Positions 1-8,698 of a DNA stretch of 64,000 nucleotides are shown here, piece after piece. The DNA is taken from positions 1 through 64,000 of the forward strand of contig NZ_JAJUXK010000001.1 of assembly GCF_021390335.1 (NCBI RefSeq), in the 5' to 3' direction. The notes beneath the pieces are model-generated. The model did not search any database. It worked only from the letters and a program-made list of their open reading frames with translations, and had not been told where the DNA came from. Positions within the stretch are counted from its first letter, which is position 1, and every line of letters begins with the position of its first letter. The position numbers and the translations under genes are program-made. The DNA is from Dyadobacter sp. CY343. Its GTDB lineage: Bacteria > Bacteroidota > Bacteroidia > Cytophagales > Spirosomataceae.

Positions 1-100
1 TTGGCCTGGTGTTCACCTCTTCCCATCCCGAACAGAGAAGTTAAGCCCAGAACCGCCGATGATACTTGGGTCAAACCTGGTAAAGTAGGTAGTCGCCACA
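1..100 (+). rRNA. rrf: 5S ribosomal RNA, 3' part (5' end outside window)
   Basis: The first 100 bases contain the conserved 5S core: CACCTCTTCCCATCCCGAAC at about 14-33, followed by AGAGAAGTTAAGCCC and the GCCGATGATACT segment, and end in a GTCGCCA stretch that would close helix I with the missing 5' end. 5S RNA belongs to the central protuberance of the large ribosomal subunit and usually closes the 16S-23S-5S operon, so 23S probably lies just left of the window. The exact 3' end is an estimate. An open frame running through this region is a coincidence. Confidence 0.95.
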
Positions 101-111
101 ATACCATTCAT

Positions 112-142
112 AAGACCATCCCCAAAAGATGGTCTTTTTTTT
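112..142 (+). terminator. Rho-independent terminator of the rRNA operon
   Basis: A perfect 9-bp stem (AAGACCATC / GATGGTCTT) with a 7-base loop is followed directly by a run of T. It starts about 10 bases after the 5S end, which fits the end of an rRNA transcript. Confidence 0.9.
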
Positions 143-780
143 ATGACTCGTGTTTAATGCTCCCATGGATTTGCTGGGATGCGCCTTGGTTCTGACTACT
201 CGGTAGGAGCTGAGCTGGCAAGTGGGCTAAGCAGAGCCCCAGAGCATATCAAGTCGGTACTAATCAAAATCTCATAAAGTAAGTCTAGCCGTGCAGGTAT
301 TTGCCGGGCGCAATACCCAAGCTAAAAGGCAGCTAAAAGGATGGTCTTTTTTAGTACGTTATAACAGTTATGAGGTAATCCAAACAGCTTCGTAGCACTG
401 TGGAGCCAATCCGAAGTAAACAATAAGGTACAAGGACCTAATGGAGCATATCGCTTACTAGACGAAGCGCCGACTACTATTCCCTAGACACATCTCACAA
501 ACCAAGTATTCCTGATTTAAGGCTGGCAGGCTTAAATTGCACCGCAAGATCCATCAGACAAGAGCTAGAAATATACTGTCTAAAAAGAAAGATAATTTCA
601 TGCACATACTTAGATGGAATTCTCTTCCTTTTCATGCAAATGTAATGCCAGCAAAGTATTTATTAAGTCAGGCAAGTTCTCAGGAGCAGCTACCTTTTCC
701 GGAATTAAACGATAATCTCTCACAACTATTTAACCGAAATAATTCTTACTAAATAAGAAAGATTAAAAAATTGTGTAAAT
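143..780. other. Gene-poor spacer after the rRNA operon
   Basis: No convincing gene is seen in these 640 bases. A 71-codon TTG-initiated frame at 537-752 resembles no family known to me and has no clear start signal. At 335-352 the sequence AAAAGGATGGTCTTTTTT repeats the 3' half of the 5S terminator without its pairing arm, so it may be a remnant of an ancestral duplication. No tRNA fold was found. Confidence 0.5.
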
Positions 781-810
781 ATGAGGTTCAACTTCAACTC
801 AACGATACAG

Positions 811-2217
811 ATGAAAAAGAGAGAGTTCTTAAAAGTTGCAGGTATGAGCGGACTCGGTATTACAGCACCTGCCGGAGTCTTAACTAGCGACAACAAACGA
901 CATTTTGTACTGGAAGAGAGAAAGCAGGTTTTTAATATGAGTGGTTATGCCGCTCCTAAACTTGACACTGTCCGAATTGGCTACATTGGTTTGGGAAATC
1001 GTGGTAGTGGAGCTATCAAGAGGATAGTGCACCTGGAAAATATAGAAGTGGTAGGAGTTGCAGATATCTTGCCAGATAAAGCGGACGGTGCTAAAAAAGA
1101 ATTAGAGAAGTCAGGACAACATCCGAAAACCTATTCGGGATCAGCAGATGCGTGGAAGAAGTTATGCGACAGAAAGGATGTAGACCTAATCTATATTTGC
1201 ACTCCATGGGCTCTGCATGCTCCAATGGCACTATATGCGATGGAGCACGGCAAACATGTGGCAGTGGAAATTCCGGCCGCGCTAACCGTAGATGAATGCT
1301 GGAAGCTTGTTGAAACGTCGGAAAAGACAAAAAAGCATTGTATGATGCTTGAAAATTGCTGCTATGATTTCTTTGAATTACTTACGTTGAATATGGCGCG
1401 GCAAGGATTTTTCGGTGAAATTGTTCATGTGGAAGGGGCTTATATTCACGATATTTTTGACTCTCTGTTTCAGAAAGAAAAGCGGTTCGAATTGTGGAGA
1501 CTAAAAGAGAACCTTCGTAACGGAAATTTATATCCCACCCACGGGCTTGGACCTGTCGCGCAAATACTTGACATTAATCGCGGGGATAAAATGGATTATC
1601 TGGTGTCGATGAGTTGTAATGATTTTATGCTGCAATCGAAGGCAAGAGAATTAGCAGCAACTAATTCTTACTTTAATCAATACGCCCAGAAGAGCTTCCG
1701 CGGAAATATGAATACTACTACCATTAAAACAAACAAAGGGAAAACTATCATGTTGCAGCACGATGTGTCTTCGCCGAGACCATATTCCAGACTTCACACC
1801 GTAAGCGGAACCAAAGGGGCAGCCCAGAAATATCCACTACCGGAAGACGGTACGCAAGGCAGAATCTCGGAAGGACATGAATGGCTAAATGCTACTGAGT
1901 TTAAGAAGCTCGAAGCCAAGTATCAACCGGAAATTATCAAACGAGTTGGAGAACTTGCGAAAAAAGTGGGTGGTCATGGAGGAATGGATTTTCTAATGGA
2001 TTGGAGATTAATTGATTGTTTGCGAAATGGGCTTCCGCTCGATCAGGACGTATACGATGCGGCGTCATGGAGTGTTATATCTCCTTTAAGCGAATGGTCA
2101 GTGGCCAATAGGTCAAATTCAATTGATATTCCCGATTTTACAAATGGGGCGTGGAAAAAGAACAGGCCGGTTGATATTACTCTGAATGACGGCGGCAACA
2201 CAGGTGTAAAATCATAG
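811..2217 (+). CDS. Gfo/Idh/MocA-fold glycosidase, GH109 (alpha-N-acetylgalactosaminidase-like)
   Basis: This is an exported enzyme of the NAD-dependent Gfo/Idh/MocA fold, most like glycoside hydrolase family 109, which removes terminal alpha-N-acetylgalactosamine by a redox mechanism with tightly bound NAD. Visible features are a Rossmann segment (GYIGLGNRGSGAIKR), the block ENCCYDFFELLTLNMARQGF, the GEIVHVEGAYIHDI segment, RNGNLYPTHGLGPV and GGHGGMDFLMDWR, all typical of GH109. The ATG at 811 gives a Tat-like signal (KKREFLKVAGMSGLGI, with KR instead of the full RR pair). A start at 781 would add ten residues before it. It is followed 5 bases later by a NagB-type deaminase, so an amino-sugar role is supported by context. 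The exact substrate is inferred. Confidence 0.85.
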   Translation: MKKREFLKVAGMSGLGITAPAGVLTSDNKRHFVLEERKQVFNMSGYAAPKLDTVRIGYIGLGNRGSGAIKRIVHLENIEVVGVADILPDKADGAKKELEKSGQHPKTYSGSADAWKKLCDRKDVDLIYICTPWALHAPMALYAMEHGKHVAVEIPAALTVDECWKLVETSEKTKKHCMMLENCCYDFFELLTLNMARQGFFGEIVHVEGAYIHDIFDSLFQKEKRFELWRLKENLRNGNLYPTHGLGPVAQILDINRGDKMDYLVSMSCNDFMLQSKARELAATNSYFNQYAQKSFRGNMNTTTIKTNKGKTIMLQHDVSSPRPYSRLHTVSGTKGAAQKYPLPEDGTQGRISEGHEWLNATEFKKLEAKYQPEIIKRVGELAKKVGGHGGMDFLMDWRLIDCLRNGLPLDQDVYDAASWSVISPLSEWSVANRSNSIDIPDFTNGAWKKNRPVDITLNDGGNTGVKS

Positions 2218-2222
2218 AAATT

Positions 2223-2984
2223 ATGAAGATTGAGATTTTTGATAACAAAGAAGAATTAGGAGCGGCAGCGGGACGTTATGTAGCTGAGTTACTTAGGGGA
2301 ATTATCTCCGAGAAAGGTTTTGCAAACATTATCCTCGCAACCGGGACAAGTCAATTTGATACGATCGATCAATTGATCAAGGAAAATGACATTGATTGGT
2401 CAGTAGTTACCATGTTTCACCTGGATGAATATATTGGTTTGCCAATTAGTCACCCGGCTAGTTTTAGAAAATACTTGCAGGAGCGTTTCCTGGCACAGGT
2501 ACCTGCATTAAAAGAAGCGCACTTAATCAATGGTGAAAATGAAGCCAATATAGAAGTGGCCAGGGTTAGCCAGCTGATCACGAACTGTCCTGTTGATATT
2601 GCTTTGGTAGGTGTTGGTGAGAATGGACATTTAGCATTCAACGATCCGCCGGCAGATTTTGAAACTGAGGAGCCTTACCTAATTGTCGATCTGGACGATG
2701 CTTGCCGGCATCAGCAAATGGGTGAAGGGTGGTTTCAGGCATTTGATGAAGTTCCAAAGCAGGCTATCAGCATGTCAATCAGACAAATCATGAAATCGGA
2801 TCATATCATCTGTTCCGTTCCAGATGCCCGGAAAGCTACGGCTGTGAAAAACAGTCTTGAAAATGAAGTGAGCAACATATTTCCAGCCAGCATTTTGCAG
2901 CAACACAACAACTGCACATTCTTTTTAGACAAGCATTCAGCGGATTTACTTTCTGAAAAGTCAAGATCAATTGGCCAGGATTAA
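2223..2984 (+). CDS. nagB: Glucosamine-6-phosphate deaminase (NagB family)
   Basis: A cytosolic aldose-ketose isomerase/deaminase that converts glucosamine-6-phosphate to fructose-6-phosphate and ammonia, feeding amino sugars into glycolysis. The protein has 253 residues, close to the usual 240-270. The family signatures FHLDEY and GVGENGHLAFNDPP are intact; these hold the catalytic acid and the sugar-phosphate contacts. The start lies 5 bases after the GH109-like gene, so the two are probably cotranscribed. A paralogous role such as galactosamine-6-phosphate deamination (AgaS/AgaI type) cannot be excluded, and it would suit the GalNAc-releasing neighbour. Confidence 0.88.
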   Translation: MKIEIFDNKEELGAAAGRYVAELLRGIISEKGFANIILATGTSQFDTIDQLIKENDIDWSVVTMFHLDEYIGLPISHPASFRKYLQERFLAQVPALKEAHLINGENEANIEVARVSQLITNCPVDIALVGVGENGHLAFNDPPADFETEEPYLIVDLDDACRHQQMGEGWFQAFDEVPKQAISMSIRQIMKSDHIICSVPDARKATAVKNSLENEVSNIFPASILQQHNNCTFFLDKHSADLLSEKSRSIGQD

Positions 2985-3051
2985 CAGGTACATAGGTACT
3001 TAGGGTAAAAAACAGTGTCGCTGTTACTTTCTTAAAGAAAATTGACAAGTA

Positions 3052-4200
3052 ATGGAAGCTACTTCCCTGTCCGAAGCAACCAAGATTCAAAGCGAATATC
3101 CGATCTCTTCCTCGCGACTGGCGTCCATTGATGCATTGCGTGGATTTGATATGCTGATGATAGCCGGTGGGGGAGCATTTATTTTCTTGTTAGGAGGAAA
3201 AACTGGAATTGCATTTGTTGATGCAGCAGCCGCTCAGTTTGAACATCCCGAGTGGAACGGTTTCACATTCTTCGACTTCATATTTCCGCTGTTTCTGTTT
3301 TTAGCCGGTACATCTTTGGCATTCAGTGTCTCGCGCGGGTTATCCAAAGGGATGCAGCAATCTGAAATCAGGAATAAAACCTTCATGCGGATGCTGATCC
3401 TGATCGCACTGGGTATTCTGGATAAAAATGCGCCTATTGACATTTTCGATCCCGCGCATATTCGGTATGGAAGTGTCTTGGGCAGAATCGGATTGGCAAC
3501 TTTTGTAGTCGCTATTCTTTACATGAACTTCAACTGGGTGCAAAGATTGTATATCGCGCTCGCCACGCTCGCCTTGTACTATCTCGCATTAATATTAATT
3601 CCGGTACCCGGCTTCGGGCAGGGCGATCTCACTTTTGAAGGTAACCTGGTAGGATGGTTTGACAGAGCATTCATGCCGGGCAAATTAAGACAGGGATCTT
3701 ATGACGAACTCGCATTACTAACGCAGTTCCCCGCCATCTGTCTGACGATTTTCGGCTCTCTTGCCGGGGATATTCTATTGAAATCAACAAGTGCAATGAG
3801 CAAAGTCTTGAATATGCTATTACTGGGAATCTCAGGAATAGCTTTGGGCTTGCTTTGGAATTTTGTTTTTCCAATAAATAAACACCTGTGGTCCAGCTCA
3901 TTTATTATGCTAACTGGCGGAATGGCATTCGTCTTTCTAGCAATATTTTACTGGATCATCGATGTGAAAGGATATGTCAGATGGTCGTTTTTCTTTCGGG
4001 TAATTGGGATGAACTCACTCGTTATTTATCTGGCAGTTAGGTTCGTTAATTTCAACGCTTCTTCACAACTGCTCTTCGAAGGATTTTACAAATATGCGCC
4101 AGAAAAATGGCATGAGGTATATAATGCACTGGGCGGCTTCTTGTTAGTCTGGTTTTTCCTTTATTTTTTATATCGAAATAAAATCTTTGTCAAAGTATAG
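3052..4200 (+). CDS. NagX-like membrane acyltransferase (DUF5009/HGSNAT family)
   Basis: A polytopic membrane protein of 382 residues with about ten hydrophobic segments. The N-terminal signature SIDALRGFDMLMI is typical of the family that includes heparan-alpha-glucosaminide N-acetyltransferase and the NagX proteins found in bacterial N-acetylglucosamine gene sets. The expected role is transfer or handling of acetyl groups on amino sugars at the inner membrane. It lies 67 bases after nagB and 1 base before the esterase gene, in the same direction. Family assignment is firm; the acetylation role is inferred from relatives and context. Confidence 0.8.
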   Translation: MEATSLSEATKIQSEYPISSSRLASIDALRGFDMLMIAGGGAFIFLLGGKTGIAFVDAAAAQFEHPEWNGFTFFDFIFPLFLFLAGTSLAFSVSRGLSKGMQQSEIRNKTFMRMLILIALGILDKNAPIDIFDPAHIRYGSVLGRIGLATFVVAILYMNFNWVQRLYIALATLALYYLALILIPVPGFGQGDLTFEGNLVGWFDRAFMPGKLRQGSYDELALLTQFPAICLTIFGSLAGDILLKSTSAMSKVLNMLLLGISGIALGLLWNFVFPINKHLWSSSFIMLTGGMAFVFLAIFYWIIDVKGYVRWSFFFRVIGMNSLVIYLAVRFVNFNASSQLLFEGFYKYAPEKWHEVYNALGGFLLVWFFLYFLYRNKIFVKV

Positions 4201-4201
4201 T

Positions 4202-5518
4202 ATGGAATCGGGACCATTGGAAGAGTCACATGGAAAAATAAAACGAAGGGAGTTCGTGAAAGCTGCAATTCAAACTGCCGCACTTCCTGTATTCCTGGAT
4301 TTGCCCGATCCTGATTCTGCATATTTGACACAACCACATATTAATAACCCGACTCCCGATATGTCGCCAAAAAAAAGTGTAATAGGTCACTACGGTTCCT
4401 GGGCCAATTATCTGCTTCCTAAAACACCTCCGTTGTCTTTCAGAAATGAAAAGCACACAGATATGAAAAAATGGCAGGCAGAAGCACTGGCCAAAACGAA
4501 AGAGTTGATAGCAGCGCCAGAGCGAATTAAGTCCCCAATAGTAACTGTCGAAAAAAAATATATTTTCGATGGACTCGAAATCGAGGAATTATCCTGGGAT
4601 TTGGGATACGGACGGCCGACGAAAGCAGTTTTTATGAAACCGCAGGGAGCTAGTAAACCGCTACCAGCTGTATTGGGACTTCACGACCACGCGGGTATGA
4701 AATATTTCGGCTTGCGCAAAATCGTAAAAACATCGGAGGATCAGCATCCAATTTTGAAGGAGCACCAGGATAGTGACTACGGCGGAAAACCTTGGGCAAA
4801 TGAACTGGCTAAATTAGGCTATGCAGTTCTGGTGCACGACACTTTTGCATTTGGAAGCAGGCGCGTCCATTTTGACGATGTAGAAGGTTTAAACTGGGGA
4901 TATGTGGATACGACAGGAAAAAATGATCAGGACCCGGAAAAGACCGAAAATATAAACATTTATAATGCGTGGTCTTCGGAACATGAGCATGTAATGTCGA
5001 AGTCGCTGTTTTGTGCAGGTACCACGTGGCCGGGCGTTTTCTTGTCGGAAGATCAGGTGGCGCTCGATATTCTCAGCAGCAGAAAGGATGTTGATCCGGA
5101 ACGTATAGGCTGTGGCGGTCTCTCGGGAGGCGGCCTCAGAACTGTTTATCTGGGCGGGCTCGATCCGAGGATCAAGTGTGCAGTATGTGTAGGTTTCATG
5201 ACAACGTGGACGGATTTAATCCTCAACAGATCCTTTAATCATACCTGGATGACGTACACGCCGCTGCTACCGCAATTCTTGGATTTTCCCGAAATATTAG
5301 GCTTGCGCGTTCCGATGCCCACATTGGTTCAGAATAATAATCAGGATCAACTATATACTTTGCCTGAAATGAAAAAAGCGGACGAAGTTTTAAAGGAAGT
5401 ATACAAAAAAGCAAAAGCCCCCGAAAAATACGCTGCGAAGTTTTACGATGGCCCACATAAGTTCGACTTGGAAATGCAGAAAGATGCATTCGAATGGTTT
5501 GGAAAATGGCTTTCATGA
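4202..5518 (+). CDS. Exported alpha/beta hydrolase, acetyl-xylan-esterase-like
   Basis: The protein has a Tat-type N-terminus (KRREFVKAAIQTAALPVF) followed by an alpha/beta hydrolase domain. The nucleophile elbow is GLSGGG, preceded by an oxyanion-region motif LGLHDHAG; a C-terminal His in GPHKFD probably completes the triad. Similar proteins are annotated as dienelactone hydrolase or acetyl xylan esterase family. The ATG at 4202 is chosen because the longer frame begins with TTG at 4187 inside the upstream gene. It is the last gene of the 811-5518 cluster, where it may deacetylate glycans. The substrate is not visible in the sequence. Confidence 0.78.
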   Translation: MESGPLEESHGKIKRREFVKAAIQTAALPVFLDLPDPDSAYLTQPHINNPTPDMSPKKSVIGHYGSWANYLLPKTPPLSFRNEKHTDMKKWQAEALAKTKELIAAPERIKSPIVTVEKKYIFDGLEIEELSWDLGYGRPTKAVFMKPQGASKPLPAVLGLHDHAGMKYFGLRKIVKTSEDQHPILKEHQDSDYGGKPWANELAKLGYAVLVHDTFAFGSRRVHFDDVEGLNWGYVDTTGKNDQDPEKTENINIYNAWSSEHEHVMSKSLFCAGTTWPGVFLSEDQVALDILSSRKDVDPERIGCGGLSGGGLRTVYLGGLDPRIKCAVCVGFMTTWTDLILNRSFNHTWMTYTPLLPQFLDFPEILGLRVPMPTLVQNNNQDQLYTLPEMKKADEVLKEVYKKAKAPEKYAAKFYDGPHKFDLEMQKDAFEWFGKWLS

Positions 5519-5523
5519 GATAA

Positions 5524-6606
5524 TTATAGCCAGTTTACCTGAGAAACCGCTTTACTTGAATACTGGGCGAACAGCTCAGCCTGCTTTTCAACGCGCCGCT
5601 TCTTGATCTGAGTAAGTTTGTTAAAAGGATACATATCTATTTGCAGCTTATCCTTCTTCACAGCCTTTCTCCACGTCCCTTCCACTTTTCCATCTATCAC
5701 AATCGTAGGCATAAACATTCCATTGTTACCGGGGACGATTTTTTCAGCGTGCGACTTGTCAAGTATGATGGATCTGTCGGTATAACCGAGCATATATTCA
5801 TCGAATCCAGGTAACAAAAACGTGTTGTTTCCGGTACCAAAATCAGAATCCGTTGGCGCATGCCAGTAGGTTGTTCCGGCCAGGTCAAAAGATTCCAGCT
5901 TACTGGCAACTTCATTCAACCCTTTTCTTGCATCGGAGATTTTCAGGCCTGCCCACCAAACGAAATCATTTAGGCTTGCGGGGCCGTGGCTGGTGAAGTA
6001 GCGGAGTGAAATTTCGGCCAAACTTTCAGCTTCGTCAAGTTTTCTCGGATTCATAACCCACTCATCGAGTAGCGCATAGGTAGGTTGCTTCTCACTATGT
6101 GTGCCGTGACAAAGGATCTTTTTCATTGCCAAATAGCCGATAATATGGATTCCTCGCTGCCCGGAGGTTGCTATTTCTGCGCTTTCCAGTAAAGCATAAA
6201 CTTCTGCGCGGGTCAGCTGCTTGCCTCCCTGGAGCGCCGACGTAAGTAGTTCGGAACTTTGGCCAAATACCTTTTCATTCAGTTCCAGTTGTCTGTGACG
6301 ACCTGCCGCCCCGGCGATAATTCTGGGGGCAAGCAAGCTCAGCATCCAATGTGCATCTTGGGCTGCAACAAAGTGGAGGGTACCCCGCATCGGCCAGGTT
6401 CTGAGAATCGATTTCTCACTTATCGCTTTCTCAATCTTCGCTTCACTGCTTCCCGCTGTCCTGAGCGCCAGAGACCATTTAGCACCTGCATAATCCTGCG
6501 CCTGCACAGCACCCAGCCAATGTACCGTTTCGGAGATCGTCTTAAAACGCCGATTTGAAATTAGCAGATTGTGTAGCCTGAGATATCTGATTTCGCTGTG
6601 TGTCAT
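5524..6606 (-). CDS. Winged-helix DNA-binding protein of the AlkZ/HTH_42 family
   Basis: A 360-residue protein of the HTH_42 superfamily, which includes the DNA glycosylases AlkZ and YcaQ that excise alkylated or crosslinked bases. The N-terminal segment has WLGAVQAQDY with the Q-x-Q pattern known as catalytic in AlkZ relatives, followed by LRTWPMRGTLHFV, which is also typical. The C-terminus holds the usual late block with VIDGKVEGTWR. Stops of this gene and of the upstream esterase gene face each other with 5 bases between them. A DNA-repair role is inferred from the family; substrate type is unknown. Confidence 0.78.
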   Translation of the reverse strand: MTHSEIRYLRLHNLLISNRRFKTISETVHWLGAVQAQDYAGAKWSLALRTAGSSEAKIEKAISEKSILRTWPMRGTLHFVAAQDAHWMLSLLAPRIIAGAAGRHRQLELNEKVFGQSSELLTSALQGGKQLTRAEVYALLESAEIATSGQRGIHIIGYLAMKKILCHGTHSEKQPTYALLDEWVMNPRKLDEAESLAEISLRYFTSHGPASLNDFVWWAGLKISDARKGLNEVASKLESFDLAGTTYWHAPTDSDFGTGNNTFLLPGFDEYMLGYTDRSIILDKSHAEKIVPGNNGMFMPTIVIDGKVEGTWRKAVKKDKLQIDMYPFNKLTQIKKRRVEKQAELFAQYSSKAVSQVNWL

Positions 6607-6641
6607 CGCAATTGGAGATTAAGACAGGAAAAGATAACAAA

Positions 6642-7313
6642 CTATAAGGCCAGGTAGGTCTCAGCCCATTTGAGATCTTCCGGAGTGGTGATCTTAATGT
6701 TTTCGTATGCGCCGTCAATCAGTTGAATTGGATACCCTTTCGCTTCCAAAACACTCGCGCAGTCTGTGAAATGTTCCTGATAATCTACCGAGAATGCATC
6801 CAGCATCCAGGGAAGCCTGAAAGTTTGCGGTGTTTGGACGAGCCGGAAATGTGTCCTGTCGAGCGCCCTATTTCCCAAATTCGGATCAATGCTCCGGATC
6901 GATTCTTTCAATGGAACACTTGCCACTGCGGAGCCAAATTCAGCCGCTGTAAAAAAGCTTGCAGCAATAACCTCCTTTGATATTACCGGCCGCACGCCGT
7001 CGTGAACTGCAACATATCCTTCGACAGCATTGATACTACTTAGTCCGTTTTTGACAGAATGGAAACGCGTACTTCCACCTGAAACCAGCTGATACCGCTC
7101 TTTGAACTGGTATGTATCACACAAATTTTCCCAAAAAAGAAACTGTATTTCCGGGAGTACCAAAATAATATGAAGGTCCGCAGAATAGTTTCGGAAAGCT
7201 CGGATCGTATGCATAATTACAGGAAGCCCATTCACTGTGTGGAACTGCTTCGGAATGTCACTTTTCATGCGGCTTCCACTCCCCCCTGCTACTATTACAG
7301 CGTATTCTTGCAT
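6642..7313 (-). CDS. ispD: 2-C-methyl-D-erythritol 4-phosphate cytidylyltransferase IspD
   Basis: IspD joins CTP and methylerythritol phosphate in the third step of the non-mevalonate isoprenoid pathway. The 223-residue protein has the nucleotidyltransferase signature AVIVAGGSGSRM followed by PKQF, the conserved VAVHDGVRP segment and a C-terminal NIKITTPEDLKWAE block, all expected. The length matches the family (about 220-240). It is read on the minus strand between QueA and the AlkZ-like gene and is probably expressed separately from queA, since 87 bases separate them. Confidence 0.95.
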   Translation of the reverse strand: MQEYAVIVAGGSGSRMKSDIPKQFHTVNGLPVIMHTIRAFRNYSADLHIILVLPEIQFLFWENLCDTYQFKERYQLVSGGSTRFHSVKNGLSSINAVEGYVAVHDGVRPVISKEVIAASFFTAAEFGSAVASVPLKESIRSIDPNLGNRALDRTHFRLVQTPQTFRLPWMLDAFSVDYQEHFTDCASVLEAKGYPIQLIDGAYENIKITTPEDLKWAETYLAL

Positions 7314-7400
7314 AAAATCGATCTGTTAAAAAAAATGATCATTTATGGATGAGTATTAATCTCAAACATAAATGATCATGTATAGACCGGAAAATTAATG

Positions 7401-8450
7401 CTAAATAATCAGCATTGCATCCCCGTAAGTGAAAAACTTATATTTCTCTTGAATCGCCATTGCGTAAGCCTTCATCACCAGGTCAAATCCGCCAAATGCG
7501 CACGCTGACATTAATAAGATAGACTCAGGAAGCTGAAAGTTGGATAATAGTGCATTAGCTATCTTGAAATCATACGGAGGAAACACGAATCTGTCTGTCC
7601 ATCCTTCCACTGCTTTCAGGTGCCCGCTTGCTGAAACTGACGACTCAATCGCTTTCAAAGAAGTTGTTCCCACTGCGCAGATCCGCTTTTTACCATCAAT
7701 AGCAGCATTAACAATACTAGCGCTGGATTGCGAGATCCTGTAATTTTCTGAATCAGTTTTGTGTTTTGTAAGATCTTCCACGTCAACAGTACGGAAAGTA
7801 CCCAGTCCAACGTGCAAAGTTACCGGAGCAAAGTTTACTCCTTTAATTTCAAGACGTTTCATGATCGCCTTCGTAAAGTGCATTCCGGCAGTAGGAGCGG
7901 CTACGGCACCTACATGCTCAGCAAAAATCGTTTGAAAACGTTCACGGTCAGCAGTTTCTACTTTTCTGCGGGAAATAATTTCGGGAGGAAGCGGCGTTTC
8001 GCCCAACTCGTCGACCAGCTTCATGAATGCATCATTGTCGCCGTCATAAAGGAAACGAATAGTCCGGCCACGGGAAGTAGTATTATCAATTACTTCTGCA
8101 ACCAGGTCGCTATCTCCGAAATAAAGCTTGTTTCCGACACGAATTTTACGCGCAGGATCAACTAAAACGTCCCACAAACGCATTTCACGGTTCAGTTCTC
8201 TTAGAAGAAAAACTTCAATTTTAGCTCCAGTTTTTTCTTTCTGACCAAAAAGGCGCGCAGGAAAAACCTTGGTATTATTAATCGCCATTACGTCACCGTC
8301 ATCAAAATAGTTGATAAGGTCTGCAAAGGTCTTATGTTCAATCTCGCCCGTCTTACGATGAACAACCATCAGGCGCGATTCGCCCCGGTCAGAAGGATGA
8401 AGTGCAATTAAACTTTGGGGAAGATCAAACTTAAATTCGGAAAGCTTCAT
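7401..8450 (-). CDS. queA: S-adenosylmethionine:tRNA ribosyltransferase-isomerase QueA
   Basis: QueA transfers and isomerises the ribosyl part of AdoMet onto 7-aminomethyl-7-deazaguanine in tRNA, giving epoxyqueuosine. The 349-residue protein matches the family length. Characteristic blocks include the N-terminal [12 protein letters not shown], the [10 protein letters not shown] segment, the [11 protein letters not shown] segment and the late [10 protein letters not shown] block. The protein is cytosolic. The downstream neighbour is ispD in the same direction. Nothing is unusual in the sequence. Confidence 0.96.
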   Translation of the reverse strand: MKLSEFKFDLPQSLIALHPSDRGESRLMVVHRKTGEIEHKTFADLINYFDDGDVMAINNTKVFPARLFGQKEKTGAKIEVFLLRELNREMRLWDVLVDPARKIRVGNKLYFGDSDLVAEVIDNTTSRGRTIRFLYDGDNDAFMKLVDELGETPLPPEIISRRKVETADRERFQTIFAEHVGAVAAPTAGMHFTKAIMKRLEIKGVNFAPVTLHVGLGTFRTVDVEDLTKHKTDSENYRISQSSASIVNAAIDGKKRICAVGTTSLKAIESSVSASGHLKAVEGWTDRFVFPPYDFKIANALLSNFQLPESILLMSACAFGGFDLVMKAYAMAIQEKYKFFTYGDAMLII

Positions 8451-8698
8451 AGCTGGAAAATCTGTGTATTACTTATATCGTAGATGAAAATGCCGGGTTA
8501 AAATAATGCTTCTCAGCATCGTTTGCGCCAGCTTTTTTACTGAAAATCAACCTCAATTCGTGTTGTACTCAACTAACAAAGAAAATTTGTAACCAGGAAT
8601 ACTGTAATTGAAATAATATTTACTATAATAGATCCTGTAAAAAAATTAAGAGCGCAAAAGTAGTGATTTTCCTGCGGAAATCCTATCGGTCAACCACA

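Noticed and set aside
1..195. 64-codon open frame through the 5S gene
   Set aside because: It overlaps clear 5S rRNA and its terminator.
537..752. 71-codon TTG-started frame in the spacer
   Set aside because: No family likeness, no start signal, and low-complexity AT-rich composition; could be chance.
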